Shown here piece by piece: positions 31,754 through 39,316 of a stretch of DNA of 64,000 nt (the first letter of the stretch is position 1; each line of letters begins with the position of its first letter). Made by a program: the position numbers and the translations under genes. The notes beneath the pieces are model-generated. The model ran no database searches and had not been told where the DNA came from. It worked only from the letters and a program-made list of their open reading frames with translations. The stretch comes from Alphaproteobacteria bacterium (GTDB taxonomy: Bacteria; Pseudomonadota; Alphaproteobacteria; CACIAM-22H2): positions 124,001 to 188,000 of the forward strand of contig JAFKFM010000009.1 of the NCBI GenBank assembly GCA_017308135.1, given 5' to 3'.

Positions 31754-32008
31754 ATGGCGGCCAAGCAACTCTCCGACTACAACCCCGACGGCACGATCCT
31801 CGGCCAAGCGGCGGCCGACAAGATCGGCTTCCACGGCACGGCAGGCACGGCGCAGGTGGCACTCTCCGCCACGGCCGCGCTCGCCACCACGGCGGCGACG
31901 ACCGGTGCCGCGACCTACGGCTTCACGTCCGCGCAGGCGAACGGCATGATCGCCCTCGTCAACGCGCTGCGCGCGGCCCTCGTCACGAAGGGCCTGGCCT
32001 CGACGTGA
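31754..32008 (+). CDS. Head fibre/decoration-like protein
   Basis: The 84-aa product (MAAKQLSDYNPDGTILGQAAADKIGFHGT...) has the pattern of small head fibre proteins: D-K-I-G-F-x-G near residue 22, Ala/Thr-rich turns, and an ending NALRAALVTKGLAS. Such proteins decorate capsid surfaces. It directly follows the coat gene and its stop overlaps the next start (TGATG). Confidence 0.7.
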   Translation: MAAKQLSDYNPDGTILGQAAADKIGFHGTAGTAQVALSATAALATTAATTGAATYGFTSAQANGMIALVNALRAALVTKGLAST

Positions 32009-33006
32009 TGGCGGGCCGGGTGAAAATCACGGTTCACCTGCTCTCGCGTGGGCGGTCGTCGCAACTGACGGCCGCCCTCATGAGTCTGCGGGACAACGAA
32101 AGCGGCGAAAACGACGTACGCTATGTCGTGGCGTGCGACGTTGACGACAAGGCGACGATCGGCACGCTCTACAACCTGCAAGCCAAGCTCCCGCTCGGCT
32201 ATCGCGTCGGCGAGTGTCCTGTGTCGCTGGACGCGCTGCATAACCGCATTTGCCGCGACGTGCCGGGCGATGTTTACGCCTGCTTCATCGATGACGCGAT
32301 TTGCCTGTCCAAGGACTGGGACAAGCCGATTGCCGAGGCCTGGCGCGCGAATCCCAAGGGCCTGTGGTGGTGGAAATCGAAGGGCGACGATCTGACGCTC
32401 GCGCCCATCACGTCGCATGCCTGGTTCGAGGCGGCCGGCGAGCGCATCTTCCCCGAGCATTTCCCGTTCTGGTGGGGCGACACCTGGCTTTCCGAGGTGT
32501 GGGTTCTGGCGACGGAGCGCAATCTCGCGTTCGTCGATGCCGAGTTCCTGGATTGCCCCAAGAAAACCGGGAACATGCGCGAACTCAAGTTCTGGCACGA
32601 TTTCTACCTCTGGCTCCAACCCCAGCGCATCGCCGAGGCAAAGGCCATCGCCGCGCGCCTGGGCTTCCCGGCGCCGACCATCACGGGCGCGCTGGCGCAA
32701 ATCGTCGGCGCCCCGAACCCGGATTTCGTGAAGCGCATCGACCAGATCGAAGCGACCCAGGGCGACACGTCGCCGCCGCATGCCGGGTATCTGGAATGCA
32801 AGGCGCGCGCGCAAGCCATGATGGCGGGCGCCGAACCGCCGGCCGTTCCCGAAATCGCGATCGACGACCTGCTGACGCCGGAAGTGATCGCGGTGCTTAA
32901 CAAGCATTTCCCGGGCTTCGATGCGCCGGAGCCCGAGCCGATCCGCCAAGCGCGCGAGGTCGGCCGTTACCTCGCCGAAAATCCGGCCGCGCGCATCCTG
33001 GCTTAA
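32008..33006 (+). CDS. Glycosyltransferase-like protein in the head module
   Basis: The 332-aa product starts at ATG 32008. The first 200 residues resemble a GT-A fold of family 2: VKITVHLLSRGRSSQLTAALMSL, VRYVVACDVDDKATI, then VYACFIDDAICLSKDWDKPIAEAW with a DD in the place of the D-x-D, and FPFWWGDTWLSEVWVLA. The last 130 residues are helical and probably bind partners. Being translationally coupled to the head fibre gene, it may glycosylate a capsid component or take part in virion structure; neither is shown. Confidence 0.6.
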   Translation: MAGRVKITVHLLSRGRSSQLTAALMSLRDNESGENDVRYVVACDVDDKATIGTLYNLQAKLPLGYRVGECPVSLDALHNRICRDVPGDVYACFIDDAICLSKDWDKPIAEAWRANPKGLWWWKSKGDDLTLAPITSHAWFEAAGERIFPEHFPFWWGDTWLSEVWVLATERNLAFVDAEFLDCPKKTGNMRELKFWHDFYLWLQPQRIAEAKAIAARLGFPAPTITGALAQIVGAPNPDFVKRIDQIEATQGDTSPPHAGYLECKARAQAMMAGAEPPAVPEIAIDDLLTPEVIAVLNKHFPGFDAPEPEPIRQAREVGRYLAENPAARILA

Positions 33007-33023
33007 CCCCGAAAGGACAGAAC

Positions 33024-33347
33024 ATGGCTTACGCCGAATACCCCAAGGCGCTCTATGGCGCGAAGGGCTGGGACGATCTCGAGGATCGCCGCCGCGTCCA
33101 CAACGAAGCCGAGGAATCGGCGGCGCGCGCCGAAGGCTATCGCACGTTGGGCGAGATCGACGCCGACAAGGCCAACGCCGCGCTGGACGCCGCCCCCAAG
33201 GTCGCGGCGCCGGAAGCGGCCAAGCCCGCGCCGACGAAGCCCGCCAAGAAGCAAGCCGCCCCCAAGGTCGCGGCGCCGGAAGCGGCCAAGCCCGCGCCGA
33301 CGAAGCCCGCCAAGAAGCAAGCCGCCCCCAAGGTCGCGGCGCAGTAA
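33024..33347 (+). CDS. Small protein with Lys/Ala/Pro repeats
   Basis: The 107-aa product opens MAYAEYPKALYGAKGWDDLED, a short helical segment common in proteins of phage head modules, and then has two exact 22-residue repeats (APKVAAPEAAKPAPTKPAKKQA) and part of a third. The tail is strongly basic and likely disordered, perhaps binding DNA or the capsid interior. The DNA repeat unit is 66 bp (see repeat entry). Confidence 0.65.
   Translation: MAYAEYPKALYGAKGWDDLEDRRRVHNEAEESAARAEGYRTLGEIDADKANAALDAAPKVAAPEAAKPAPTKPAKKQAAPKVAAPEAAKPAPTKPAKKQAAPKVAAQ
33192..33342. repeat. 66-bp direct repeat, 2 full copies plus a part
   Basis: Units start at 33192 and 33258, with a partial third from 33324. 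The full copies appear identical, which points to a recent tandem duplication within the gene. The unit encodes 22 residues rich in Lys, Ala and Pro. Confidence 0.92.
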
Positions 33348-33359
33348 GGCGGATCGGCG

Positions 33360-34013
33360 ATGGCGCTCGACACCTACGCCAATCTGAAGGCCTCGCTGGC
33401 CGACTGGATCGCGCGCGCGGACCTGACCGCCCAGATCGCGGATTTCGTCGCGCTGTGCGAGGCGCGCGTGAACCGCGAATTGCGCGTGCGCCAGATGGAG
33501 GTGACGGGCCCCAACATCTCGACCGTAGCGGGCCAGCGCACGATTCCGCTGCCTGCCGATTTCATTGAGCCGCGGGCCTTCCAGATCGCGGACACGACGA
33601 ACACGCCGATCACCGGCATGGCGCTCGACCAGTTCAGCACGACCTATGCCGGCAACGGCCAGGGCCGCCCCACGCATTACGCGATCGTCGGCGCCAATCT
33701 CTATCTCGGTCCGATCCCCGACGCGGTCTATGCGGTCCAGCCGTTCTACTACGGCAAGATCCCCGCGCTGTCGGACAGCAACACGACCAACTGGCTGCTG
33801 ACGAACTACCCGAATGTCTATCTCTACGGCTCGCTGATCGAGGCCGAGCCGTTCATGAAGAACGACCTGCGCATCGCGACGTGGCTCGGGCTCTACGATC
33901 GCGCGATCGCGGCGATCAAGGGCGAAAACGCGCGCGCGGTGTGGAACGGCGCACCGCTGCGCCCGGCGATCGATATCTCGATCGGCTCGGGCTTCAATAT
34001 CGCGACGGGCTAA
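33360..34013 (+). CDS. Head-tail adaptor (P22 gp4/Gp6-like family)
   Basis: The 217-aa protein starts MALDTYANLKASLADWIARADLTAQIADFVALCEARVNRELRVRQMEV, the usual helical start of phage adaptor proteins, then a beta part and the segment NWLLTNYPNVYLYGSLIEAEPFMKNDLRIATWLGLYDRAIAAIKGEN, a clear hallmark of the tail accessory/adaptor family. It would attach beneath the portal. The next gene follows after 2 bases. Confidence 0.85.
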   Translation: MALDTYANLKASLADWIARADLTAQIADFVALCEARVNRELRVRQMEVTGPNISTVAGQRTIPLPADFIEPRAFQIADTTNTPITGMALDQFSTTYAGNGQGRPTHYAIVGANLYLGPIPDAVYAVQPFYYGKIPALSDSNTTNWLLTNYPNVYLYGSLIEAEPFMKNDLRIATWLGLYDRAIAAIKGENARAVWNGAPLRPAIDISIGSGFNIATG

Positions 34014-34015
34014 GC

Positions 34016-35503
34016 ATGGCCGTCGTCACGCTGCCTTTCGCCGAATACCGGCCGGACGCCTCGCCGATCGACGGCGCGTTCGCCTCCGTCGCGTCGGGCG
34101 TGTTCGCGCGCGGCCCCGACAGCTACGGCCCGCTCGCCTCGCTCTCGACGTTCTCCGACGCTCTCGCCGCGCGGTGCCAGGGCGCATTCGCGGCGCGCGA
34201 CAAGGCGGGCTCGGTCACCAATTTCGCGGGCGACGCATCGAAGCTCTACAAGCTCGGCGGCGCCGCGTGGTCCGACGTTTCGAAATCCGGCGGCTATGCG
34301 CTGCCGACCGACGAGGCGTGGCGCTACGAGCAATTCGGCGAGATCGTCATCGCGGCGACGATTTCGGAGAACCCGCAAGCCTGGACGCTGGGTTCCTCGA
34401 CCGCGTTCGCCGACCTCGCCGGATCGCCGCCCAAGGCGCGGCACATCGCGGTGATGGACCCGGGCTTCGTCATGCTGGGCGGGCTCGAGAACTATCCCAA
34501 CCGGCTGCGCTGGTCCGCGATCGAAGATCCGACGGATTGGCCCACGGTCGGCACGAGCGAGGCCGCCGCGAAGCAATCGGATCAACAGGACGTGCCGGTC
34601 GGCGGCTGGATCGCCGGGCTGTGCGGCGCGGTCGGCGGCGCGTCGGGCCTCGTGTTCATGGATACCGCGCTCTACCGGCTCGATTACGTCGGCGGGCGCA
34701 TCATTTTTCAGATTTCGCCGATCGATCGCCGTCGGGGCTTGGTCGCGCCGGACAGCATCGTCAACAACGGCTCGGCCGCGTTCTACCTCGCCGATGACGG
34801 GTTCTATGCGTGCGACGGGCAGCGCGCTCTCCCGATCGGCGCGTCGCGGGTCGATAAGGCGTTCTGGTCGGAGATCAATCAGACCTACGTCCATCGCATC
34901 GTGGGCGCAGCCGATCCGATCAACAAGCTCGCGATCTGGGCGGTGCCGACGCAGAACAGCGCGAACGGCGATCCCGACAAGCTGTGGATCTATAATTGGC
35001 AGCACGATCGCTGGTCCACGGCGGCGATCGACTGCGAGACGATCTGGCGGTCGATGACGGCCGGGTATAACGCCGACAACGCGGACGGCCTGGGCTTCGA
35101 CACCGATACCTCGCCGTTCGGGCCGGATAGCCGGTTTTGGACCGGCGGCAAACTGCAACTCTCGGCCTTCGATCGCTCGCACCGCTACGCGACGTTCTCG
35201 GGCGCCAATCTCGCGGCCCGGATCGAGACCGGCGAGACCGACGGCAAGAACGGGCGCCGCCTGTTCGCGCGCGGCGTGCGGCCCTTGGTTGACGGCGGCA
35301 CGGTCACGGCGCAGATCGGCTATCGCGACACCCCGCAAGCGGCGGTGAGCTACACGACCGCGACCGGGCCGGGCGTCGACGGCATGTGCCCGCAGCGCAT
35401 CGATGCCCGGTTCATGCGCGCGCGCGTCGATATCGCGGCTGGCGGAAGCTGGACGCACGCCAAAGCTGCGCAAGTCGATGCCGACGCGTCGGGCGGCCGA
35501 TGA
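34016..35503 (+). CDS. P22 gp10-like packaged DNA stabilization/tail hub protein
   Basis: The 495-aa beta-rich protein starts at ATG 34016. It shows the pattern of the gp10 group: VPVGGWIAGLCGAVGGASGLVFMDTALYRLDYVGGRIIFQISPID, then LVAPDSIVNNGSAAFYLADDGFYACDGQRALPIGASRV, and KLWIYNWQHDRWSTA. These blocks form a beta-propeller-like hub that plugs the connector in P22-like virions. Placed directly after the adaptor gene, as expected. Confidence 0.82.
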   Translation: MAVVTLPFAEYRPDASPIDGAFASVASGVFARGPDSYGPLASLSTFSDALAARCQGAFAARDKAGSVTNFAGDASKLYKLGGAAWSDVSKSGGYALPTDEAWRYEQFGEIVIAATISENPQAWTLGSSTAFADLAGSPPKARHIAVMDPGFVMLGGLENYPNRLRWSAIEDPTDWPTVGTSEAAAKQSDQQDVPVGGWIAGLCGAVGGASGLVFMDTALYRLDYVGGRIIFQISPIDRRRGLVAPDSIVNNGSAAFYLADDGFYACDGQRALPIGASRVDKAFWSEINQTYVHRIVGAADPINKLAIWAVPTQNSANGDPDKLWIYNWQHDRWSTAAIDCETIWRSMTAGYNADNADGLGFDTDTSPFGPDSRFWTGGKLQLSAFDRSHRYATFSGANLAARIETGETDGKNGRRLFARGVRPLVDGGTVTAQIGYRDTPQAAVSYTTATGPGVDGMCPQRIDARFMRARVDIAAGGSWTHAKAAQVDADASGGR

Positions 35504-35874
35504 GCGGCAAGAACCAATTTCCGTCGGTCCCGGACCGCACGCCGGGCGACGACGGTCCGGCTTTGGCGCGCTGGATATCGCTCGCCGCGCGCGCCATCAA
35601 CTCGGCGATGCGCGGTCAGGTCAACGCGGTGCATCGCGCGGCGGATGCGGATTTCACGCTGGCCGACAACGCCGATTCGACGGTCTTGGTCGACGAACGG
35701 CTTGGCTATTACTCGTGGGTGGGCTTCATGCCGATGACCGCCAATGCGGCGGCGGAGATCGGTGCTGGCACGCTCTATGTCGAGGCGAGCGACATGAAGG
35801 CGGGGCAATTGACGGTCCGGCACGCGAATAATTCGCAGACCGATCGCACGTTCCGCGCCGTCATCATCGGATAG
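35500..35874 (+). CDS. Small tail/virion protein
   Basis: ATG 35500 overlaps the upstream stop (ATGA). The 124-aa product has a helical start (DDGPALARWISLAARAINSAMRGQVNAVH) and a beta-rich end (ADNADSTVLVDERLGYYSWVGFMPMTANAAAEIGAGTLYV) that resembles small collar or needle-base proteins. It lacks enzymatic motifs. A virion role is inferred from position. Confidence 0.6.
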   Translation: MSGKNQFPSVPDRTPGDDGPALARWISLAARAINSAMRGQVNAVHRAADADFTLADNADSTVLVDERLGYYSWVGFMPMTANAAAEIGAGTLYVEASDMKAGQLTVRHANNSQTDRTFRAVIIG

Positions 35875-35879
35875 AAAAC

Positions 35880-36713
35880 ATGATCACCGCGAAGGTCAAA
35901 GATCGTCCGGGCCTGCTGGACGACGCCGAACGTCTGCGCCGGGCGGGCCGCAACGGCGACCATCTGATCGCCCATATCACGCCCCAGGAGGCCGCGCTGC
36001 TCAAGGCGCGCGGCGGGTCCGGCACCATCAACCCGCGCACGGGGTTGTTGGAGTTTTTCGACACCAGCGATCCGATGGGCGGCGCATCCGACTACGGCTA
36101 TGGCGGCGACCAAACCGACGCCGATCGCGCCGGTTCCGAAAACGCGACCAATGATTTGGTGGGCGCGATCAATGAGGCGGCTGCGGCGACCGATATTATC
36201 GATCCGTTTTCGGCGATTGCCTCAAATCAAGTTGGCCCGAAATCGATGCCAGCATATGCCGATACGCGCGGCTTTTTGGGCATGATCGGCGACAACGTTC
36301 TTGCCAACTTTCAGGACATGGCCGCGCGCCCCGGAGAGACGCTTACCAATTTGGCGCTCGGCGCTCTCGTGCCCGGCTATTCGCTCATAAACGCTGCGGT
36401 TGCGGCTGGAAAACCCGGCAACACGCTCGCTGGATATGCGCTTGACGCTGCAAAAGGCGGGGTGATGTCCGAGTACATGGGCGCCGACGAGGCGCCAAGC
36501 ACACCGACGGACCCCGACGGCTTCGCCAGCGACAGCCGCGGCGGCACCGGGGAGCAGGGCCAAGCGCCGTTCCAGCGCACCGGCATGTTCGGCGGCGAGA
36601 CCACGACCGACCAGATCGTCCGCGACGCGATCCGCCGCGCGATCGTCTACAAGCCCGGCGCCTATAATTCCTGGCAGGGCAACCGCTTCGTCATCCCGGA
36701 TATCCAATGGTGA
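35880..36713 (+). CDS. Virion-associated protein in the connector/ejection module
   Basis: The 277-aa product contains HLIAHITPQEAALLKARGGSGTINPRTGLLEFF (about residues 27-60), a segment frequent in phage virion proteins and thought to bridge structural parts. Asp/Gly-rich and hydrophobic helical stretches follow (LTNLALGALVPGYSLINAAVAAG), and a basic C-terminus ends GNRFVIPDIQW. It overlaps the next gene by 7 bases. It could belong to the ejectosome. Confidence 0.6.
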   Translation: MITAKVKDRPGLLDDAERLRRAGRNGDHLIAHITPQEAALLKARGGSGTINPRTGLLEFFDTSDPMGGASDYGYGGDQTDADRAGSENATNDLVGAINEAAAATDIIDPFSAIASNQVGPKSMPAYADTRGFLGMIGDNVLANFQDMAARPGETLTNLALGALVPGYSLINAAVAAGKPGNTLAGYALDAAKGGVMSEYMGADEAPSTPTDPDGFASDSRGGTGEQGQAPFQRTGMFGGETTTDQIVRDAIRRAIVYKPGAYNSWQGNRFVIPDIQW

Positions 36714-37111
36714 AGCTGCACAACGTGCCCACGGCCGACGCCGAACGCGCTTGGCCGCTGGTGCGCGCCCATATCGAACGCACGGCCGAGACTTCGGCCG
36801 GCGAGATGACCGCCGACGACATCAAGGCCCGCATCGCATCGGGCGATTTCCAGTTGTGGATCGTGCTGGACGGCGCCGATCTGCTCGCGACCGTGCTGAC
36901 CGAAGTGGTCTCCTATCCGCAACGCAAGGTGTGTTTCATCGTCGGCTGCGTCGGCGAACACCGCGTGAAGTGGATCCATCTGATCGCCGAAATCGAGGAT
37001 TGGGCGCGCCTTCAGGGCTGCGCCACGTCGAGGATTCGCGCGCGCAAGGGGTGGGTGAAAGTCCTGCCCGATTACAAAATCGCCCATATCGTTTTGGAGC
37101 GCGCGCTATGA
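36707..37111 (+). CDS. GNAT-fold phage protein
   Basis: The 134-aa product has the pattern of a minimal GNAT-like domain: ERAWPLVRAHIERTAETSAGEMTADDIKARIASGDFQLWIVLDG, VVSYPQRKVCFIVGCVGEH, WIHLIAEIEDWARLQGCATSRIRAR, then a beta strand. The acetyl-CoA pyrophosphate loop is not well formed, so catalysis is uncertain. Proteins of this type sit next to ejection protein genes in many podoviruses and may be structural. Confidence 0.65.
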   Translation: MVKLHNVPTADAERAWPLVRAHIERTAETSAGEMTADDIKARIASGDFQLWIVLDGADLLATVLTEVVSYPQRKVCFIVGCVGEHRVKWIHLIAEIEDWARLQGCATSRIRARKGWVKVLPDYKIAHIVLERAL

Positions 37112-37977
37112 CCCATATCCCCGGCGCACCGCGCGACACGACGCGCGCGGCCTTCCTCGGCGGCTCCGGCGCCGGTTCCGGCGGCTCGACCGTGCAGACC
37201 TCGACGCAAAGCGCCACGCCCTACAACGCGGCGCAGCTTCAGGACGTGTTCGCCAAGGCGAAGGACCAGTTCGGCGACGGATCGGGCTATTCGTTCTACC
37301 CGAATTCGACCGTCGTCCCGTTCTCGAACCAGACCGAGGCGGCGCTGCTCGGCACCGAGAACAAGGCGAACGCGGCGAGCCCGCTGCTGGGGGCCGCCAA
37401 CACCAACCTGACCGCGACGCTCAACGGCGATTTCCTGTCCGCCGGCAACCCGAATTTCTCGGCGATGGTCGATCGCATCTCGAACGAGGTGCGGCCGCGC
37501 GTCGATAGCCAATTCGCGGCGGCGGGACGCTACGGCGGCGGCGCGCATGCCAACGCCAGCGCTTCCGCGCTCGCCGACGCCACGTCGTCGCTCGCGTTCC
37601 AGAACTACGATCAGGAACGCACGCGCCAGATGCAGGGCCAAGCGCTGGCCCCGCAGACCTACGGCGCGCAGTTCCTGCCCGAGCAGATGCTGGCGAGCGT
37701 GGGTGCTGCGCGCGAAGGCAAGGCGGCCGAGGATTTGGGCGATCAGATCCAGCGCTTCAATTTCAGCCAAGCGGCCCCGGACGAAGCGTTGCGCCGCTAC
37801 GCCTCGCTCGTCGCGGGCGGCAGCTATGGCGGGCAGACCGTCACGCAGACGCCGATGTATCGCAACCAGGGTGCGAGCCTGCTCGGCGGCGCGCTGTCGG
37901 GCGCCGCCCTCGGCCAGATGACCGGCCTGGGTGCGGGATACGGCGCGGCCGGCGGCGCGCTTCTCGGTCTGATCTAA
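37108..37977 (+). CDS. Ejection/internal virion protein 1
   Basis: The 289-aa product starts at ATG 37108 (ATGA overlap). It begins with a Gly/Ser-rich part, then helical, Ala/Gln-rich sequence (QTEAALLGTENKANAASPLLGAANTNL, DQIQRFNFSQAAPDEALRRYASLVAGG), and ends in a Gly/Ala-rich hydrophobic tail (LLGGALSGAALGQMTGLGAGYGAAGGALLGLI). Hydrophobic glycine-zipper tails are typical of proteins injected into the host membrane with phage DNA. Confidence 0.65.
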   Translation: MTHIPGAPRDTTRAAFLGGSGAGSGGSTVQTSTQSATPYNAAQLQDVFAKAKDQFGDGSGYSFYPNSTVVPFSNQTEAALLGTENKANAASPLLGAANTNLTATLNGDFLSAGNPNFSAMVDRISNEVRPRVDSQFAAAGRYGGGAHANASASALADATSSLAFQNYDQERTRQMQGQALAPQTYGAQFLPEQMLASVGAAREGKAAEDLGDQIQRFNFSQAAPDEALRRYASLVAGGSYGGQTVTQTPMYRNQGASLLGGALSGAALGQMTGLGAGYGAAGGALLGLI

Positions 37978-37987
37978 GGGGGCGGAC

Positions 37988-39316
37988 ATGACCACTTCGT
38001 TGCTCGGCGGTCTCGACGATCCCAAAACCGCCGCTCTGCTCGGTTTCGCCGCACCCCTGATGCAGGCGGGCGGCTGGTCGGCGCAGCCCGTCTCGCTCGG
38101 CCAAGCGCTGGGTGCCGCGCTTCAAAACGGCATGGCGAGCTACGGTCAGTACCGGCAGGCCCGGCGCGTCGGCGAGCTTCAGGATTTGCAGATCGCCGAC
38201 GCCAAGCGCCAGAGCGACGATCGCGCGGCGCGACGCGGCGCCTATGACGCGCTGTTCGCGGCCCCCAAGATGCCCGAGACGATGACCGGCGGCCCGACCC
38301 GCGCGAACGCGGCCGCATTGCCGCCTTCCCTCGCGCAGCAGATGGGTTTCAGCCCGGCCGAGATCGAAACGTTGCGCGCGCTCGGCCCCGACGCGGGCAT
38401 GCAGATGGTCGCGCAACGCACGTTGACCAAGCGCGAACCGATCAAGCTTTCGGCGGGCGATACGCTGCTCGATCCGCTGTCGAAGGCGCCGATCTTCACC
38501 GCGCCCGCCAAGCCGAATGCGCCGAACAGCTTCGAAACGGCACTGTCGGCGGCGGGCCTGCAACCCGGCACGCCCGAATATCAGAAGGCGGCGCGCGACT
38601 ACGTGACGCGCCTGGGCACGCCGCCGGGCACGACCGTGACGATCGATCAAAAGCAGGACGGCGCCGAGGCGTCCGATTACGGCAAAGCGCTGGTCGACGA
38701 ATACAAGACGGTGCGCGAGCGCGGCAACGCGGCGAACGACGCGCGCAATCAGCTCGCCATGGCGCGCACCATCGCCACGACCGGCCCGGACGGCCGCGAA
38801 TTGCCCTCCGCCTTGCAAATGCAGATCGGCAACGCGGCGGCGGCACTCGGCTTCAACACGGAATCGCCCGCCGCCAAGCAATTGCTGGGTCGCGTGACCG
38901 ACGGCCAGGCCTTCGTCGGCACGATGCAAAACCTCGTGCTGACCAAGATGCAGGCGCAGAAAGGCCCGCAGACCGAGAACGACGCCAAGCGCATCGAAAG
39001 CACGGTGTCGAGCCTGGGCAACACGCCCGCCGCCCGCGATTTCCTGCTGCGCTCGGCCGATGCGCTGGCCCAGCTCGACCAGTACCAGCATCAATTCTGG
39101 GAGGAGTACCGCGCCAGCAGCCCGAAGAAATCCTTCGAGGGTGCGGCCATCGCGTGGCGCGACTGGCGCAACAAGACCCCGCTGCTCGGCGTCAACCCGA
39201 ACAGCAATCTGCCGGTGTTCCTGCCGGAATTCATGGAGAAGGCGCGCGACGCGAATCCCAATGTCAGCGACGGCGAAATCCTGAACCAGTGGCGGGTGAA
39301 ATATGGCCGCCGCTGA
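37988..39316 (+). CDS. Ejection/internal virion protein 2
   Basis: The 442-aa protein is helical and Ala/Gln-rich. It starts MTTSLLGGLDDPKTAALLGFAAPLMQAGGW with helices near a membrane-like LGQALGAALQNGMASYGQY, and has a coiled-coil middle. It ends with a small domain (WRDWRNKTPLLGVNPNSNLPVFLPEF). No catalytic motif is seen. Lying between two other likely injected proteins and upstream of a 713-aa one, it fits the P22-like ejection set (gp7, gp20, gp16) by position. Confidence 0.65.
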   Translation: MTTSLLGGLDDPKTAALLGFAAPLMQAGGWSAQPVSLGQALGAALQNGMASYGQYRQARRVGELQDLQIADAKRQSDDRAARRGAYDALFAAPKMPETMTGGPTRANAAALPPSLAQQMGFSPAEIETLRALGPDAGMQMVAQRTLTKREPIKLSAGDTLLDPLSKAPIFTAPAKPNAPNSFETALSAAGLQPGTPEYQKAARDYVTRLGTPPGTTVTIDQKQDGAEASDYGKALVDEYKTVRERGNAANDARNQLAMARTIATTGPDGRELPSALQMQIGNAAAALGFNTESPAAKQLLGRVTDGQAFVGTMQNLVLTKMQAQKGPQTENDAKRIESTVSSLGNTPAARDFLLRSADALAQLDQYQHQFWEEYRASSPKKSFEGAAIAWRDWRNKTPLLGVNPNSNLPVFLPEFMEKARDANPNVSDGEILNQWRVKYGRR

